Shown here: piece by piece, positions 1-8,092 of the stretch
Numbering within the stretch: position 1 is the first letter of the stretch
Layout of the letters: each line of letters opens with the position of its first letter
Source of the DNA: Methylibium sp. Root1272
GTDB taxonomy: Bacteria > Pseudomonadota > Gammaproteobacteria > Burkholderiales > Burkholderiaceae_C
Direction: 5' to 3'
NCBI RefSeq assembly: GCF_001425905.1
Contig: NZ_LMDY01000001.1
Location: 440,890-504,889, forward strand
Length of the DNA: 64,000 nt
The notes under the pieces: model-generated
Databases searched by the model: none
Seen by the model: only the letters and a program-made list of their open reading frames with translations
What the model was told of the DNA's origin: nothing
Program-made: the position numbers and the translations under genes

Positions 1-669
1 TTCCCGGTTGCCCGGAAACCTCAGGTAGGTGAAGCGCCCGTCGTCGTAGACCATCGTGGGCACGATGTCTTCCGATGCCTTGCCCTCGGCGACCGAGTAG
101 CTGGCGTTCAGCACCTGCGGCTTGGCCTGCAGTCGCTCCTCGACGATCTGCCGCGGGGTGGGCGCTGGGGGTGTGGGCGCTGCTTGCGTCAGCGCCTGCA
201 GCAGGGCAGCCTGATCCGGGATCGATCGGGGCGATGCGACCAAGGGTGTGACCGGCGCCTTGACGACAAGGCGGTAGATCGGCGACCGGGCGTCGCCATC
301 ACCGAGAACGACGAAGCGGAAGCTGTGCATGCGCTGATCCGTGACGACCGCCAGGGTGTTCGGTGCGGATGCCGTGCTCTTCGGCTTCACATACAGATGA
401 CGGCCTCCCGGCTGGGCCGCGACGCACCAGGCGGCGTCGGCCTTGGCACAGTCGCCGCCCAGACCGGCTGCGACTTCGGTGATCGCCTCGCGTGCGTCGA
501 GGACGACATGCGTGACCACCCCACGCTTGACGGGCACGGTGACCACGGCGCCCGGGTCGTAGACCACTTCGCGCAATCGCGGGTCCGACGGTGCGGCAGG
601 GCCGGCGCACCAGGCCGAGCTGGTGACCATGCCGGCGAGCAGAGCGACAGACGTTCTGCCGCCTCTCAT
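1..669 (-). CDS. virB9: Conjugal transfer protein VirB9/CagX (3' end outside window)
   Basis: This is the N-terminal 223 residues of a VirB9-family protein, the periplasmic/outer-membrane component that joins VirB7 and VirB10 in the type IV secretion core complex. A signal peptide (about residues 1-22) is followed by the typical VirB9 beta-domain start (REVVYDPGAVVTVPVKRG), and later by the VYDDGRFTYLRFPG segment characteristic of the C-terminal domain. The ATG at 669 overlaps the virB8 stop in an ATGA arrangement, so the two are translationally coupled. The gene runs off the left edge. Frame and family are clear; the missing C-terminus cannot be judged. Confidence 0.93.
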   Translation of the reverse strand, partial: MRGGRTSVALLAGMVTSSAWCAGPAAPSDPRLREVVYDPGAVVTVPVKRGVVTHVVLDAREAITEVAAGLGGDCAKADAAWCVAAQPGGRHLYVKPKSTASAPNTLAVVTDQRMHSFRFVVLGDGDARSPIYRLVVKAPVTPLVASPRSIPDQAALLQALTQAAPTPPAPTPRQIVEERLQAKPQVLNASYSVAEGKASEDIVPTMVYDDGRFTYLRFPGNRE

Positions 670-1448
670 GGCCGGGCTCCCGTCGCGGCGGTGTTGATCT
701 CCGGATCGGAGCGGTAGGCGACGACGACGAAGCCGAAGGGGTTCTCGAGCCGGTCCTTCTCCTTGGCCAGCACCTTGGGCTGGTACTGGTAGACCACGCT
801 GGCGACGTGGCGCGTGGTCACCTCGGGCAGGTTGCGGTCGGTCAGGCGAACGATCTTGTCGTAGGTGACCTGGGCCTCGCCACGGTTGCCGGCCCGGCCC
901 TCCGCCGCCAGCCGCACGCCCACGACCTGGATGCGCCAGTCCTCGGCCGCGCCCAGCTTCTTCTGGAGCGCGGCGTCACCTTCGAACTGGCGGTTGTAGT
1001 CGCCGAACACGGCCGGGACCGCCATACGGGCCACCTGGTCGAAGTCGCGCTGCAGAAACATCCAGCTGTAGCCCTCGCGTGCCCGCACGAAGGTCGCCAG
1101 GTTGTGCTTGTCGAGCGCTTCCATCGGCGGGATGCTCTCGACGCTCAGCCGCTGCTGGACGGTGGCCTCGCCGGTGACCCGATCGACGACGATCGGGATG
1201 CCGACGACCTGGCGCAGCGGACCCTGCACGAAGACGGCCGCAACGCCGACCAGACCGAGCGCCGCACTGGCGATGGCTACGCGCCAGGCGCGCCGCTCGG
1301 AGCGTTCGAGCATCAGCACACGATCAACCTCCCAGGCGCGGTTCGCTGCGAAGCCCGGTTCGCTGGCGTCGGCACGGTGCTCTCGTCCGGTTCGAGACGA
1401 TGCGGCAGCTTCGGCTGGCTTGGCGCCAGCCGTCAGGACAGCACTCAT
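666..1448 (-). CDS. virB8: Type IV secretion inner-membrane protein VirB8
   Basis: A 260-residue bitopic protein. A long polar cytoplasmic N-terminus is followed by one membrane helix at about residues 57-76 and a periplasmic NTF2-like domain. The C-terminal ENPFGFVVVAYRSDPE matches the NPxGF...Y..DPE signature of VirB8. In known systems VirB8 is an assembly factor of the inner-membrane complex and contacts VirB9 and VirB10. A GGAG lies about 9 bases before the ATG. It sits between virB5 and virB9 in one operon. Confidence 0.95.
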   Translation of the reverse strand: MSAVLTAGAKPAEAAASSRTGREHRADASEPGFAANRAWEVDRVLMLERSERRAWRVAIASAALGLVGVAAVFVQGPLRQVVGIPIVVDRVTGEATVQQRLSVESIPPMEALDKHNLATFVRAREGYSWMFLQRDFDQVARMAVPAVFGDYNRQFEGDAALQKKLGAAEDWRIQVVGVRLAAEGRAGNRGEAQVTYDKIVRLTDRNLPEVTTRHVASVVYQYQPKVLAKEKDRLENPFGFVVVAYRSDPEINTAATGARP

Positions 1449-1460
1449 GGGATGGCTCCG

Positions 1461-2165
1461 CTAGGGTAGGTAGTCGGCGACCTTGCCGGTGCGGCCGAGC
1501 ATTTCGTACTGACGCTCACGCTCGCGCGAGCGGGCGATGCGCTCCTCGCTGTCGGCCATGCCTTGCAGCATCTGCACCTGCGAGACCTCGTGCGCGAGCA
1601 GGGCGTTCTCGGCGCCGATGCGGGCCTGGATCTCCTGCACCGCCTTCTGGTCGGCGGTCGCGTTGATCTGGCTCATCAGCGAGTTGATCTGCGCCAGCCG
1701 TCCCGAGGCGGACTTCATCGCATCCTGCAGCAGCCCCTTGGTCTGGTAGGGCGCGGAAAGCGTGGTCTGGCAGCGCGTCCGCTCGGCGCCATCCAGGTCC
1801 AGGCAGTTGTAGACCATGCCGGCATCCCGCAGCGCCTTCGCCGTGCCCGTCAGGCCGCTGTAGCCGCCGGTGCTGACCGCGTTGACGTAGGTGTAGGCCT
1901 CGCTCGGCACGTAGTTGCGGAGCGTCGGGTTGTCGAAGACCTGGCCGAGGTTGCGGTAGCCGTTGATGCTCGCGAGCTGGTTCTGCAACTGCGTGATCTG
2001 CTGGACCTGGTTCTGGATCTTGGTGATGTCGTTGACGACCTGCTGGATCGTCTGGATCAGATTCGCGGCGTCGATGACGGGGATGCCGCCGGCCCATGCG
2101 GGGGCGATGCCGAGCGCGCTGGCCGCCACGCAGACGAGCGTGGCGATCTTGAGTCGAGAACGCAT
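1461..2165 (-). CDS. virB5: Minor pilus protein VirB5
   Basis: A 234-residue secreted protein with an N-terminal signal peptide ending near PAWA-GG. The mature part opens with the IPVIDAANLIQTIQQ segment, and a helical coiled-coil region rich in Gln and Asn follows, as in VirB5/TrbJ minor pilins that sit at the pilus tip. I chose the ATG at 2165 because AAGGAG lies six bases before it; the frame could extend five codons upstream to a GTG. It lies between virB6 and virB8, so virB5 and virB6 are in the reverse of the Agrobacterium order. Confidence 0.9.
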   Translation of the reverse strand: MRSRLKIATLVCVAASALGIAPAWAGGIPVIDAANLIQTIQQVVNDITKIQNQVQQITQLQNQLASINGYRNLGQVFDNPTLRNYVPSEAYTYVNAVSTGGYSGLTGTAKALRDAGMVYNCLDLDGAERTRCQTTLSAPYQTKGLLQDAMKSASGRLAQINSLMSQINATADQKAVQEIQARIGAENALLAHEVSQVQMLQGMADSEERIARSRERERQYEMLGRTGKVADYLP

Positions 2166-2186
2166 TTGGGGCTCCTTCACGGTCGA

Positions 2187-3287
2187 TCAGGCCCTGCCAC
2201 GCAGGGCAGCAAGCCGGTAGGCGGCAGTGCGTGCCGCGACGTAACCTTGTCGTGCCGCGGCAGCAGCGCCGGTGGTCATCGAGCCGGCGAATCGGTTGCC
2301 GGCGGTCGATGCCGCGCCTGCGGCCCGGCCTATGCCTTGAGGCATGCCGGCCCCCGCACGGATGACGCCACCGGCAGCCGAGGCAGCCGACGCTCCGCGC
2401 GAGGCCGACGCCGATCTCAGGCCAGAGACCATCATGGCGTTCTGGATCATCTGCACGCCCTGCTGCACAGCGGCGCCGCCCGTGAGCGCCGATGCCAGGC
2501 TCGGTGCCTGGAAGCAGATGATGGCCATGAGGATCATCAGCACGCAGTAGCGCGTCGCCTCGCCCAGCACGTTGAAGGTGCCGCCAAGGAAGCCGCCGCC
2601 GCTCTGAATCGCGACGAACATCTGGTTCCCGATGAACGTGCTAAGCCCGAGGGCGAAGAACGCGAACCAGGTCAGTACGACAGCGTTCAGAACCATAGAC
2701 AGCCAACTGTCGAAGAATCGCGTGGTAGGTCGCCACGCAAGGCAAAGCACGAAGATCGGTCCGACAGCGATCACGAAGGTCAGGAAGAGCTTCGACAGCG
2801 TGACAACGAACAAGCCGATGCACAGGAAGATCACCGAGCCGACAGAGAAGACGACTCCGGCGATCACGAGGTCGAGCCGAAACATGCTCGCTTCCTTCAT
2901 GATGTCTGCGACTTGATCACTGGCCTCGTCGTTGAACTGGTCGAGCAGCGCATACGGCGTCGTGACAGTGTTCGGGTCGACTGCTGCTGGCAAAAAAGTC
3001 GAGGCCACGCCCATGGCCAAGGCGTTCGCCGTGTCAGAAACATTGCTGATGTAGAACCCTGACTGGAGAGCAAATGCCAGCACAAGCCCGATCTTGAAGA
3101 CCTTCCACATGAAGACCGGCAAGGTCTCGGACACTTCGTTCCGGAGTACCGCCCATCCATAGAGCGCAACCCAGAGCGTCATTGCGGTCAGTGCGACGGG
3201 GGCAAGTGCGGTCATCAACGCAGACACGACCCCCAGCACGTAGGTGCTGAGCACGCTGTCGAACTGCGATCCAACCCAGTTGAACAC
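2187..3287 (-). CDS. virB6: Type IV secretion channel protein VirB6/TrbL
   Basis: A 366-residue polytopic membrane protein with at least five hydrophobic segments between residues 20 and 260, then an Ala/Gly/Arg-rich tail of about 80 residues. This is the VirB6/TrbL pattern; the family lines the inner-membrane part of the secretion channel. It starts with GTG at 3287, supported by AAGGA about eight bases upstream; no ATG is suitably placed. It lies 21 bases before virB5 in the same operon. Confidence 0.92.
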   Translation of the reverse strand: MFNWVGSQFDSVLSTYVLGVVSALMTALAPVALTAMTLWVALYGWAVLRNEVSETLPVFMWKVFKIGLVLAFALQSGFYISNVSDTANALAMGVASTFLPAAVDPNTVTTPYALLDQFNDEASDQVADIMKEASMFRLDLVIAGVVFSVGSVIFLCIGLFVVTLSKLFLTFVIAVGPIFVLCLAWRPTTRFFDSWLSMVLNAVVLTWFAFFALGLSTFIGNQMFVAIQSGGGFLGGTFNVLGEATRYCVLMILMAIICFQAPSLASALTGGAAVQQGVQMIQNAMMVSGLRSASASRGASAASAAGGVIRAGAGMPQGIGRAAGAASTAGNRFAGSMTTGAAAAARQGYVAARTAAYRLAALRGRA

Positions 3288-3307
3288 CGGTTTTTCCTTT
3301 TCTATAC

Positions 3308-3736
3308 CTACTGCACCGCCGAGACAGGCAAGTTCAAGGGTGGGCGTGCGTTCATGTCAACGCACTTGCTGCTGAGGTCGGGGTACTGACACCACAGCCA
3401 TGTTGAACCGCGCTTAGCGACCCAGAGGCGCGAAATCTTCTGGCTGCCATATGTCGAATCGCGACAGCTCGAAGAGCGAGCGAAGGGCTCGGTGCATTCC
3501 CGTAATCCATCGCTCGTCTCGACCATGTGCCAGGGGCCAGGGTGACAACCGGCGTTCGCCGCACACGGCTTTGACTTGGATGCAGCACCTGATGCTGACA
3601 GCGCGGGCGTCTCGACCTTTCGCGTCCCATCGGGCATCAGCTTCACGGCCTCATTGCCCTTGACGTACTGGGCTTGTGCGGCGGTAGCGAGCAGGCCGAC
3701 TGCGAAGGCAAGGGCGAACAGGCGGACGGTCTTCAT
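3308..3736 (-). CDS. Small secreted cysteine-containing protein of the T4SS operon
   Basis: A 142-residue protein with a clear signal peptide (MKTVRLFALAFAVGLLATAA, cleavage near AQA-QY). The mature part has several cysteines, including CAANAGC, CTEP and WCQYPDLSSKC, that suit periplasmic disulfides. The ATG at 3736 overlaps the virB4 stop as ATGA, so it is coupled to virB4. It occupies the slot where virB5 usually stands. It has no lipobox, so it is not an obvious VirB7. I do not recognise the family; a structural or pilus accessory role is inferred from position only. Confidence 0.75.
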   Translation of the reverse strand: MKTVRLFALAFAVGLLATAAQAQYVKGNEAVKLMPDGTRKVETPALSASGAASKSKPCAANAGCHPGPWHMVETSDGLRECTEPFARSSSCRDSTYGSQKISRLWVAKRGSTWLWCQYPDLSSKCVDMNARPPLNLPVSAVQ

Positions 3737-6219
3737 AGGGCTCCCCTGGAATTGCTGGAGCGCCGATGCTGAACCTCGCGGAGGAGCAGGGGAAGCCATT
3801 GAAACGGATCGTCACCGTGTCGTTCGCGGAGGGTGTCGAGCAGGGCGACGTTGTCGGTGGTGGCCGAGAGCACGGTGATCGCGTCGTCCATCCCTGACAG
3901 GTCGAGCTCGCAGATCGCGCTTGCGTGACCCTGCTTGACGAGGAAGCGGCGCCCGCCCTGGGCGCCGAGGGATCGGACAATGTCGTACTCGGCGTCGCTG
4001 AGCCCGAAGCCTTCGACGTACTCCTCGCGCACCGCCTCCGGGTTGGCGAGGAAGATCTTGGTGACGCTCTGCTCGACCATGGTCCGGCCGATAGGGTGGC
4101 GCAGCACGTCCGACGGGCTCTGGGTGTCGAAGATGCCCAGACCGTTCTGCTTGCGGATCGTCTTCTGCTTCTGCTTGGCGAAGTCGCTGAAGATCGGATG
4201 GTCGAGTGCCTTCCAGAACTCGGAGATCACGTAGATCATTCGCTGGCCGTCGACCAGGTCTTCCATGACCTGCAGCAGGTAGAGCATCACCGGTGTGCGC
4301 ACCTCCGGCAGGTCGAGGAACTCGGTGGTGTCGAAGCCGATGACCGGAGCGTCGCCGAGCTGACCCAGGCGGTCGTCTGCCATGTCGAAGACCCAGCCGA
4401 GCGCGCCACCCTGGCACCAGCGGCCGAGCCGTTCGTACAGGCTGTTCTCGTCGGACTTCGGCAGGTTCTGGCGAACCGTCGAGAACCGGCGCAGGGCCGT
4501 CGGCATCATCGCCACCGCCCGGACGGCCTCGGCGATGGCGCGCTCGTCGGACGGCATCAGCGGCATCGCCGGCGTGTCGAGGCAGGTGCGGATGAGCTGC
4601 TCCCAGAACTGCAGCCGGGCCGGCGTCGGCGCCTGCTGCAGCGGGTTGCAGCCGGTCGGCTGGCCGGCTTCGAGGGCGAAGTAGCGCCCGCCGAGGGCGC
4701 GGATCGCGATCTCGCAGCCGCGGTCCAGGTCGAACAGCACGAGCCGTGGCGCCGGCTGCCACTTGCGCGTCAGCGTCAACAGGAACATCTCGAGCGTGGT
4801 CTTGCCCACGCCGGTCGAGCCGATCAGGAGCGTGTTGCCCGGCAGCTTGCGGTCGGCCGAGTCCTCGCCGTCCGGGCTGGCGTGCAGGTTCAGGTAGTAG
4901 GGCTGGCCCGAAGGCGTGCGCAGCAGCGCGAGCGCCTCGCCCCAGGGGTTGCCGTTGCGTTTGCCGCGGGCGAAGTTGTGTCCTGCCGCCAGCGCAGCGA
5001 AGGCGCGCGAGCTGAGCTTGGCATCCCGCGGACGCCACTGCCAGTTGCCGGGCATCTGCGCGAACCAGGCCGCGTCGGCCACCAGATCGACCGGCGACAT
5101 CTGCAGGCTGGAGGCCTCGCCGACGGCCCCGATCGCCTGGGCAGCGCGTCGGCCGGCGTCGGCCACGTCGTCGCCGAAGACGACCAGGCTGTAGTGGTAC
5201 TCGCCCATGCAGAACTGGCCGTCGCCGAGTTCGTTGAGCGCCACATCCATGTCGGCGACCTGGCTCGCGACCACGTCATCGCTGGCGATCAGCTGGTCGC
5301 GCTGCAGTTCGAGGGCACGCATGGCCTCGCGGCGCGGCAGGATCGAGAAGCTCTGGGTCTCGATGAACTCGCTGGACTCGTAGAGCAGGGCGTTCAGGAT
5401 GCCGGGCTGAACGGCGTCGGCGTACTCCTTGATGTCGACCAGGGAGGCATATCGCACCGTCTCGCCCTGGCGCAGCTCGAGCTTGTCGCCGCCGAAGGAC
5501 AGCCGCGTCGTGGGCAGGGTGCGGTACAGCGGGCCGGCCTGCGCCGGCACCGGTCGCCCGCAGCCGTTGACCAGGTGGCCGAGAAACTCCGCCACCTCCG
5601 AGTAGCGGCGGCCGCGCTCCTCGCGCTCACCGAGCAGCTCGGGCCCGAAGCCACGCAGCACCCGGGCGACCAGCGCCGTGCGCTCCTCCATCACCCGCAG
5701 CGCGTCGGCCTGGGCCGCCGCGATTGCCTCTCGCGTCCGCCGGGTCGATTGCAGGGCCCGGCCAAACCGCGAGGCGTTCGGGCGGTACACGAGCGTCAGG
5801 TAGAGCTCGTTGCTCATCATCCGGTGCTGCGAAAGCCTGCCCTGGTAGGCGACGGACAGGTCACGGGCGAAGCCGGCGTCGCGGGGGTGTTGCAGTTCGT
5901 CGCTGACGGTCCGGTGCAATCGATGGGTCCAGACGGCCCACTGGCCGCCGGCGAGGTTGCGCAGCAGGCTGCACAGGGCTTCATGGCGCTCGGCGATCAG
6001 GTGCTCGTCGGCGCACTCGAAGGGCACCCCGTCGAGGCGCCAGGTGCGCAGGTAGTCGCCGCCGCGGGTCAGCACGTCATGCGGGCTCAGCAGGCTCGAG
6101 AACGGCACGAAGCGCGCCAGCGGGTTCTCGTCTCGGGCCTGCGCCCAGTAGCGCGGCGCCGTTGGCACCCGTCCGGCCGCGTTTCGGGGTGGCGCGTCGG
6201 CCCTAGACATGCCAAGCAT
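3733..6219 (-). CDS. virB4: Type IV secretion ATPase VirB4
   Basis: An 828-residue VirB4/TrbE-family ATPase, which powers pilus assembly and substrate transfer at the inner membrane. Residues 1-400 are the CagE/TrbE N-terminal domain. The P-loop GSTGVGKTT lies near residue 465, followed by FDLDRG. Toward the C-terminus come the conserved KQKTIRKQNGLGIFDTQSPSD stretch (split here as KQKTIRKQNG and LGIFDTQSPSD) and the FLANPEA motif. The Walker B region reads IYVISEFWKAL, with Ser where an Asp is expected (see findings). The start could be the ATG at 6219 or the one at 6210, which overlaps the virB3 stop. Confidence 0.96.
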   Translation of the reverse strand: MLGMSRADAPPRNAAGRVPTAPRYWAQARDENPLARFVPFSSLLSPHDVLTRGGDYLRTWRLDGVPFECADEHLIAERHEALCSLLRNLAGGQWAVWTHRLHRTVSDELQHPRDAGFARDLSVAYQGRLSQHRMMSNELYLTLVYRPNASRFGRALQSTRRTREAIAAAQADALRVMEERTALVARVLRGFGPELLGEREERGRRYSEVAEFLGHLVNGCGRPVPAQAGPLYRTLPTTRLSFGGDKLELRQGETVRYASLVDIKEYADAVQPGILNALLYESSEFIETQSFSILPRREAMRALELQRDQLIASDDVVASQVADMDVALNELGDGQFCMGEYHYSLVVFGDDVADAGRRAAQAIGAVGEASSLQMSPVDLVADAAWFAQMPGNWQWRPRDAKLSSRAFAALAAGHNFARGKRNGNPWGEALALLRTPSGQPYYLNLHASPDGEDSADRKLPGNTLLIGSTGVGKTTLEMFLLTLTRKWQPAPRLVLFDLDRGCEIAIRALGGRYFALEAGQPTGCNPLQQAPTPARLQFWEQLIRTCLDTPAMPLMPSDERAIAEAVRAVAMMPTALRRFSTVRQNLPKSDENSLYERLGRWCQGGALGWVFDMADDRLGQLGDAPVIGFDTTEFLDLPEVRTPVMLYLLQVMEDLVDGQRMIYVISEFWKALDHPIFSDFAKQKQKTIRKQNGLGIFDTQSPSDVLRHPIGRTMVEQSVTKIFLANPEAVREEYVEGFGLSDAEYDIVRSLGAQGGRRFLVKQGHASAICELDLSGMDDAITVLSATTDNVALLDTLRERHGDDPFQWLPLLLREVQHRRSSNSRGAL

Positions 6220-6535
6220 CGCGTGCCCCCCGGTACAGCGTCGGTGCGTAGCTGCGCGCGCGCCAGAAGCGGCGGTTGCGGTCGTGCAGGTGGAGCTTGG
6301 CCGCGACGAACATCTGGCGGAAGCGCTGGTCGTCCTTCGCGGTCACGTAGCGCATCCATGCGAGCGCCGGCACGATGGCCGCGAACACGACGACGGCGAC
6401 CCACCCGCTGACAAGGATGCCGCCCCACATCACCAGCAACATGCCGGTGCCGAACAGCAGCACCAGCGGCACCAGCGGGATGCCCAGCTTCATGGCCGGG
6501 CGGGTGGCGCCCTTGTAGATGGCTTCGCCTTGCAT
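6203..6535 (-). CDS. virB3: Type IV secretion protein VirB3
   Basis: A 110-residue VirB3-family inner-membrane protein. The N-terminal motif YKGATRPAMKLGIP is followed by two hydrophobic segments at about residues 18-62 and a basic C-terminal tail. The family works with VirB4 in pilus biogenesis and is often fused to it; here the genes are separate but overlap by several bases. It begins 13 bases after virB2. Confidence 0.94.
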   Translation of the reverse strand: MQGEAIYKGATRPAMKLGIPLVPLVLLFGTGMLLVMWGGILVSGWVAVVVFAAIVPALAWMRYVTAKDDQRFRQMFVAAKLHLHDRNRRFWRARSYAPTLYRGARDAWHV

Positions 6536-6548
6536 CTCGTGCCCCTGC

Positions 6549-6848
6549 TCAAGTCACGATGTAGCTGGCGAAGGCCGCAGCACCGCCGACCAGGGTGCCG
6601 CCGATGAGTACGTTCGCCACATCGGCCAGGCGGGCACCCTGGAAGATCATCTTGAAGCCGGCCCAGATGATCGCGATGGTGACGACCGCGATCGAGATCG
6701 TCACCAGGATCGCGTTGACATTGCTGACGGTCGTGTTGATCTTGTCGAAGCCCTGGGCGAGGGCGAGCTGCGGCAGCACCAAGGCGGATGCCAGCGCCGG
6801 CCCGGCCACCGGTCGGACGGACCGTGCGAGTGAAGCGATCAGGCTCAT
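6549..6848 (-). CDS. virB2: Major pilin VirB2 (TrbC family)
   Basis: A 99-residue pilin precursor. A long signal peptide ends at LPQLALA-QG near residue 32. The mature part has two hydrophobic helices separated by a short charged loop (FKMIFQGARLADV), the fold of VirB2/TrbC pilins. The ATG at 6848 overlaps the virB1 stop as ATGA. In this family the processed peptide polymerises into the conjugative pilus. Confidence 0.93.
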   Translation of the reverse strand: MSLIASLARSVRPVAGPALASALVLPQLALAQGFDKINTTVSNVNAILVTISIAVVTIAIIWAGFKMIFQGARLADVANVLIGGTLVGGAAAFASYIVT

Positions 6849-7348
6849 GAAGCGGACTCCTGAGTTGTCGGGGCCGGCGCTGGTGGCGCCGCAAGGGATC
6901 GAGCGCTCGCCACCACCCGGCCGACGTAGCCGTGGCGCATCCCGGTCACGAAGTTGCCGCTGTAGTAGCAGGACAGGGCCCGGCGCAGGGCCGTCTGCGA
7001 CTCGGCCTTGGGTTGCGCGCGCAGGTAGCACTCGGCGAGCACCGCCTGCATCGCCGTCAGGCTGGTGCAGGGATCGAGCGCTGTCGCCGGGGTCAGGCCC
7101 AGGCGGGCGAAGTTCGCCACGTTGATCTGGCCCAGCCCGACGCTGTAGTTCCAGCCGGCCGCCCGCAGCGTGTCGATGGTGGCCAGCGCCTCGGCACGCG
7201 TGCGCGGCTGACGGACGAGTGCGCCCCCCACCACGCCGATGGCGTAGGGGTTGAAGCTGCTCTCGACGCTGACGAGCGCCTGGGCGGTCGTGGGGTGGAC
7301 CTGCGGCGCACAGGCCAGGGCCAGAGCCAGGAAGGTCGCGTTGTCCAT
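6845..7348 (-). CDS. virB1: Lytic transglycosylase VirB1
   Basis: A 167-residue SLT-type lytic transglycosylase, which in this family opens peptidoglycan for assembly of the secretion apparatus. The catalytic Glu is in SVESSFNPYAIG, followed by GLGQINVANF and the late YYSGNF motif, the three signatures of the fold. The N-terminus is hydrophobic but short and has no classical signal peptide, which is common in mobile-element VirB1 proteins. It lies between the TrbM-like gene and virB2. Confidence 0.93.
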   Translation of the reverse strand: MDNATFLALALACAPQVHPTTAQALVSVESSFNPYAIGVVGGALVRQPRTRAEALATIDTLRAAGWNYSVGLGQINVANFARLGLTPATALDPCTSLTAMQAVLAECYLRAQPKAESQTALRRALSCYYSGNFVTGMRHGYVGRVVASARSLAAPPAPAPTTQESAS

Positions 7349-7360
7349 GTCGGCGTCTGG

Positions 7361-7927
7361 TCAGAACAGGTCGATCGACGGCGGCGGTTGCGTCGCCTGC
7401 CACTTCGCGTAGTCGTCGTCGAACCGGGTGTCCCAGCTGCCGAGCTGGGTCTTGGCGGCAGCGCTGAACTCGGTGACCGAGTCGCCGCCGAAGCTCCACC
7501 AGGTCTGCGAGAAGGGGACTCCGTCGATGGACACCGAGATCGCGCCGCTGTAGTGGCAGTGGTGGAGCACGCCACCTTCGGTGTCGAAGGCCAGCGTGTA
7601 CTGCGGCGGGCAGAAGGACGGGGCGCGGGCCCAGGCGTGGCGGGCACGGTTGCCGGCGCCGGCCATGCTGCAGTTCGGGAAGGACTTGCCGCGGGCGAGG
7701 TCGCGGAAGAGCTGCTTGATCGGCGGCACGCACTGGGGCATCGCGCGCCAGTTCGGTGCAGCCAGGCACAGCAGCACGAGGCAGCCGTCGACGGCGCGCG
7801 CCGGCGGCGTGGTGGCCGCCAGCGTCATCGCGACGGCCGCCGGGGCCGCGATGGCGGCCACGCCACGGATGCCGCTGCGGCGCTTCACAGGGCCTGCGCG
7901 GCGGTCTAGAGTGCTTGTCACAAACAT
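7361..7927 (-). CDS. TrbM/KikA-like conjugal transfer protein
   Basis: A 188-residue secreted protein. After a signal peptide (cleavage near ARA-VD) the mature N-terminus reads CLVLLCLAAPNW...PQCVPPIKQLF...RGKSFPNC, the cysteine pattern of the TrbM/KikA family found in conjugation loci. A frame exists upstream to 7990, but I prefer the ATG at 7927, which has GGAG eight bases upstream; a GTG at 7891 is a third option. It is the first gene of the T4SS operon. The precise role of TrbM is not established. Confidence 0.8.
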   Translation of the reverse strand: MFVTSTLDRRAGPVKRRSGIRGVAAIAAPAAVAMTLAATTPPARAVDGCLVLLCLAAPNWRAMPQCVPPIKQLFRDLARGKSFPNCSMAGAGNRARHAWARAPSFCPPQYTLAFDTEGGVLHHCHYSGAISVSIDGVPFSQTWWSFGGDSVTEFSAAAKTQLGSWDTRFDDDYAKWQATQPPPSIDLF

Positions 7928-8092
7928 GCGGCGGGCTCCGAGGACATCGCCGAAGGGGGACTTCGTTCCGTGACGCGCGGTGCGCGCCATGGCTGAAATC
8001 TAGGCGGGTCCATTACCGCGCCGAGCGATGACTTCGGGCCAGGAATCATCGGAAGAAGTCGCCATCGCCGGTTCCAACTGCCGTCGCACCCC

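Noticed and set aside
3925-6411. An 828-codon open frame on the plus strand, antisense to virB4
   Set aside because: It mirrors the virB4 coding strand in GC-rich DNA, has low-complexity Gly/Arg/Val translation and no recognisable domain.
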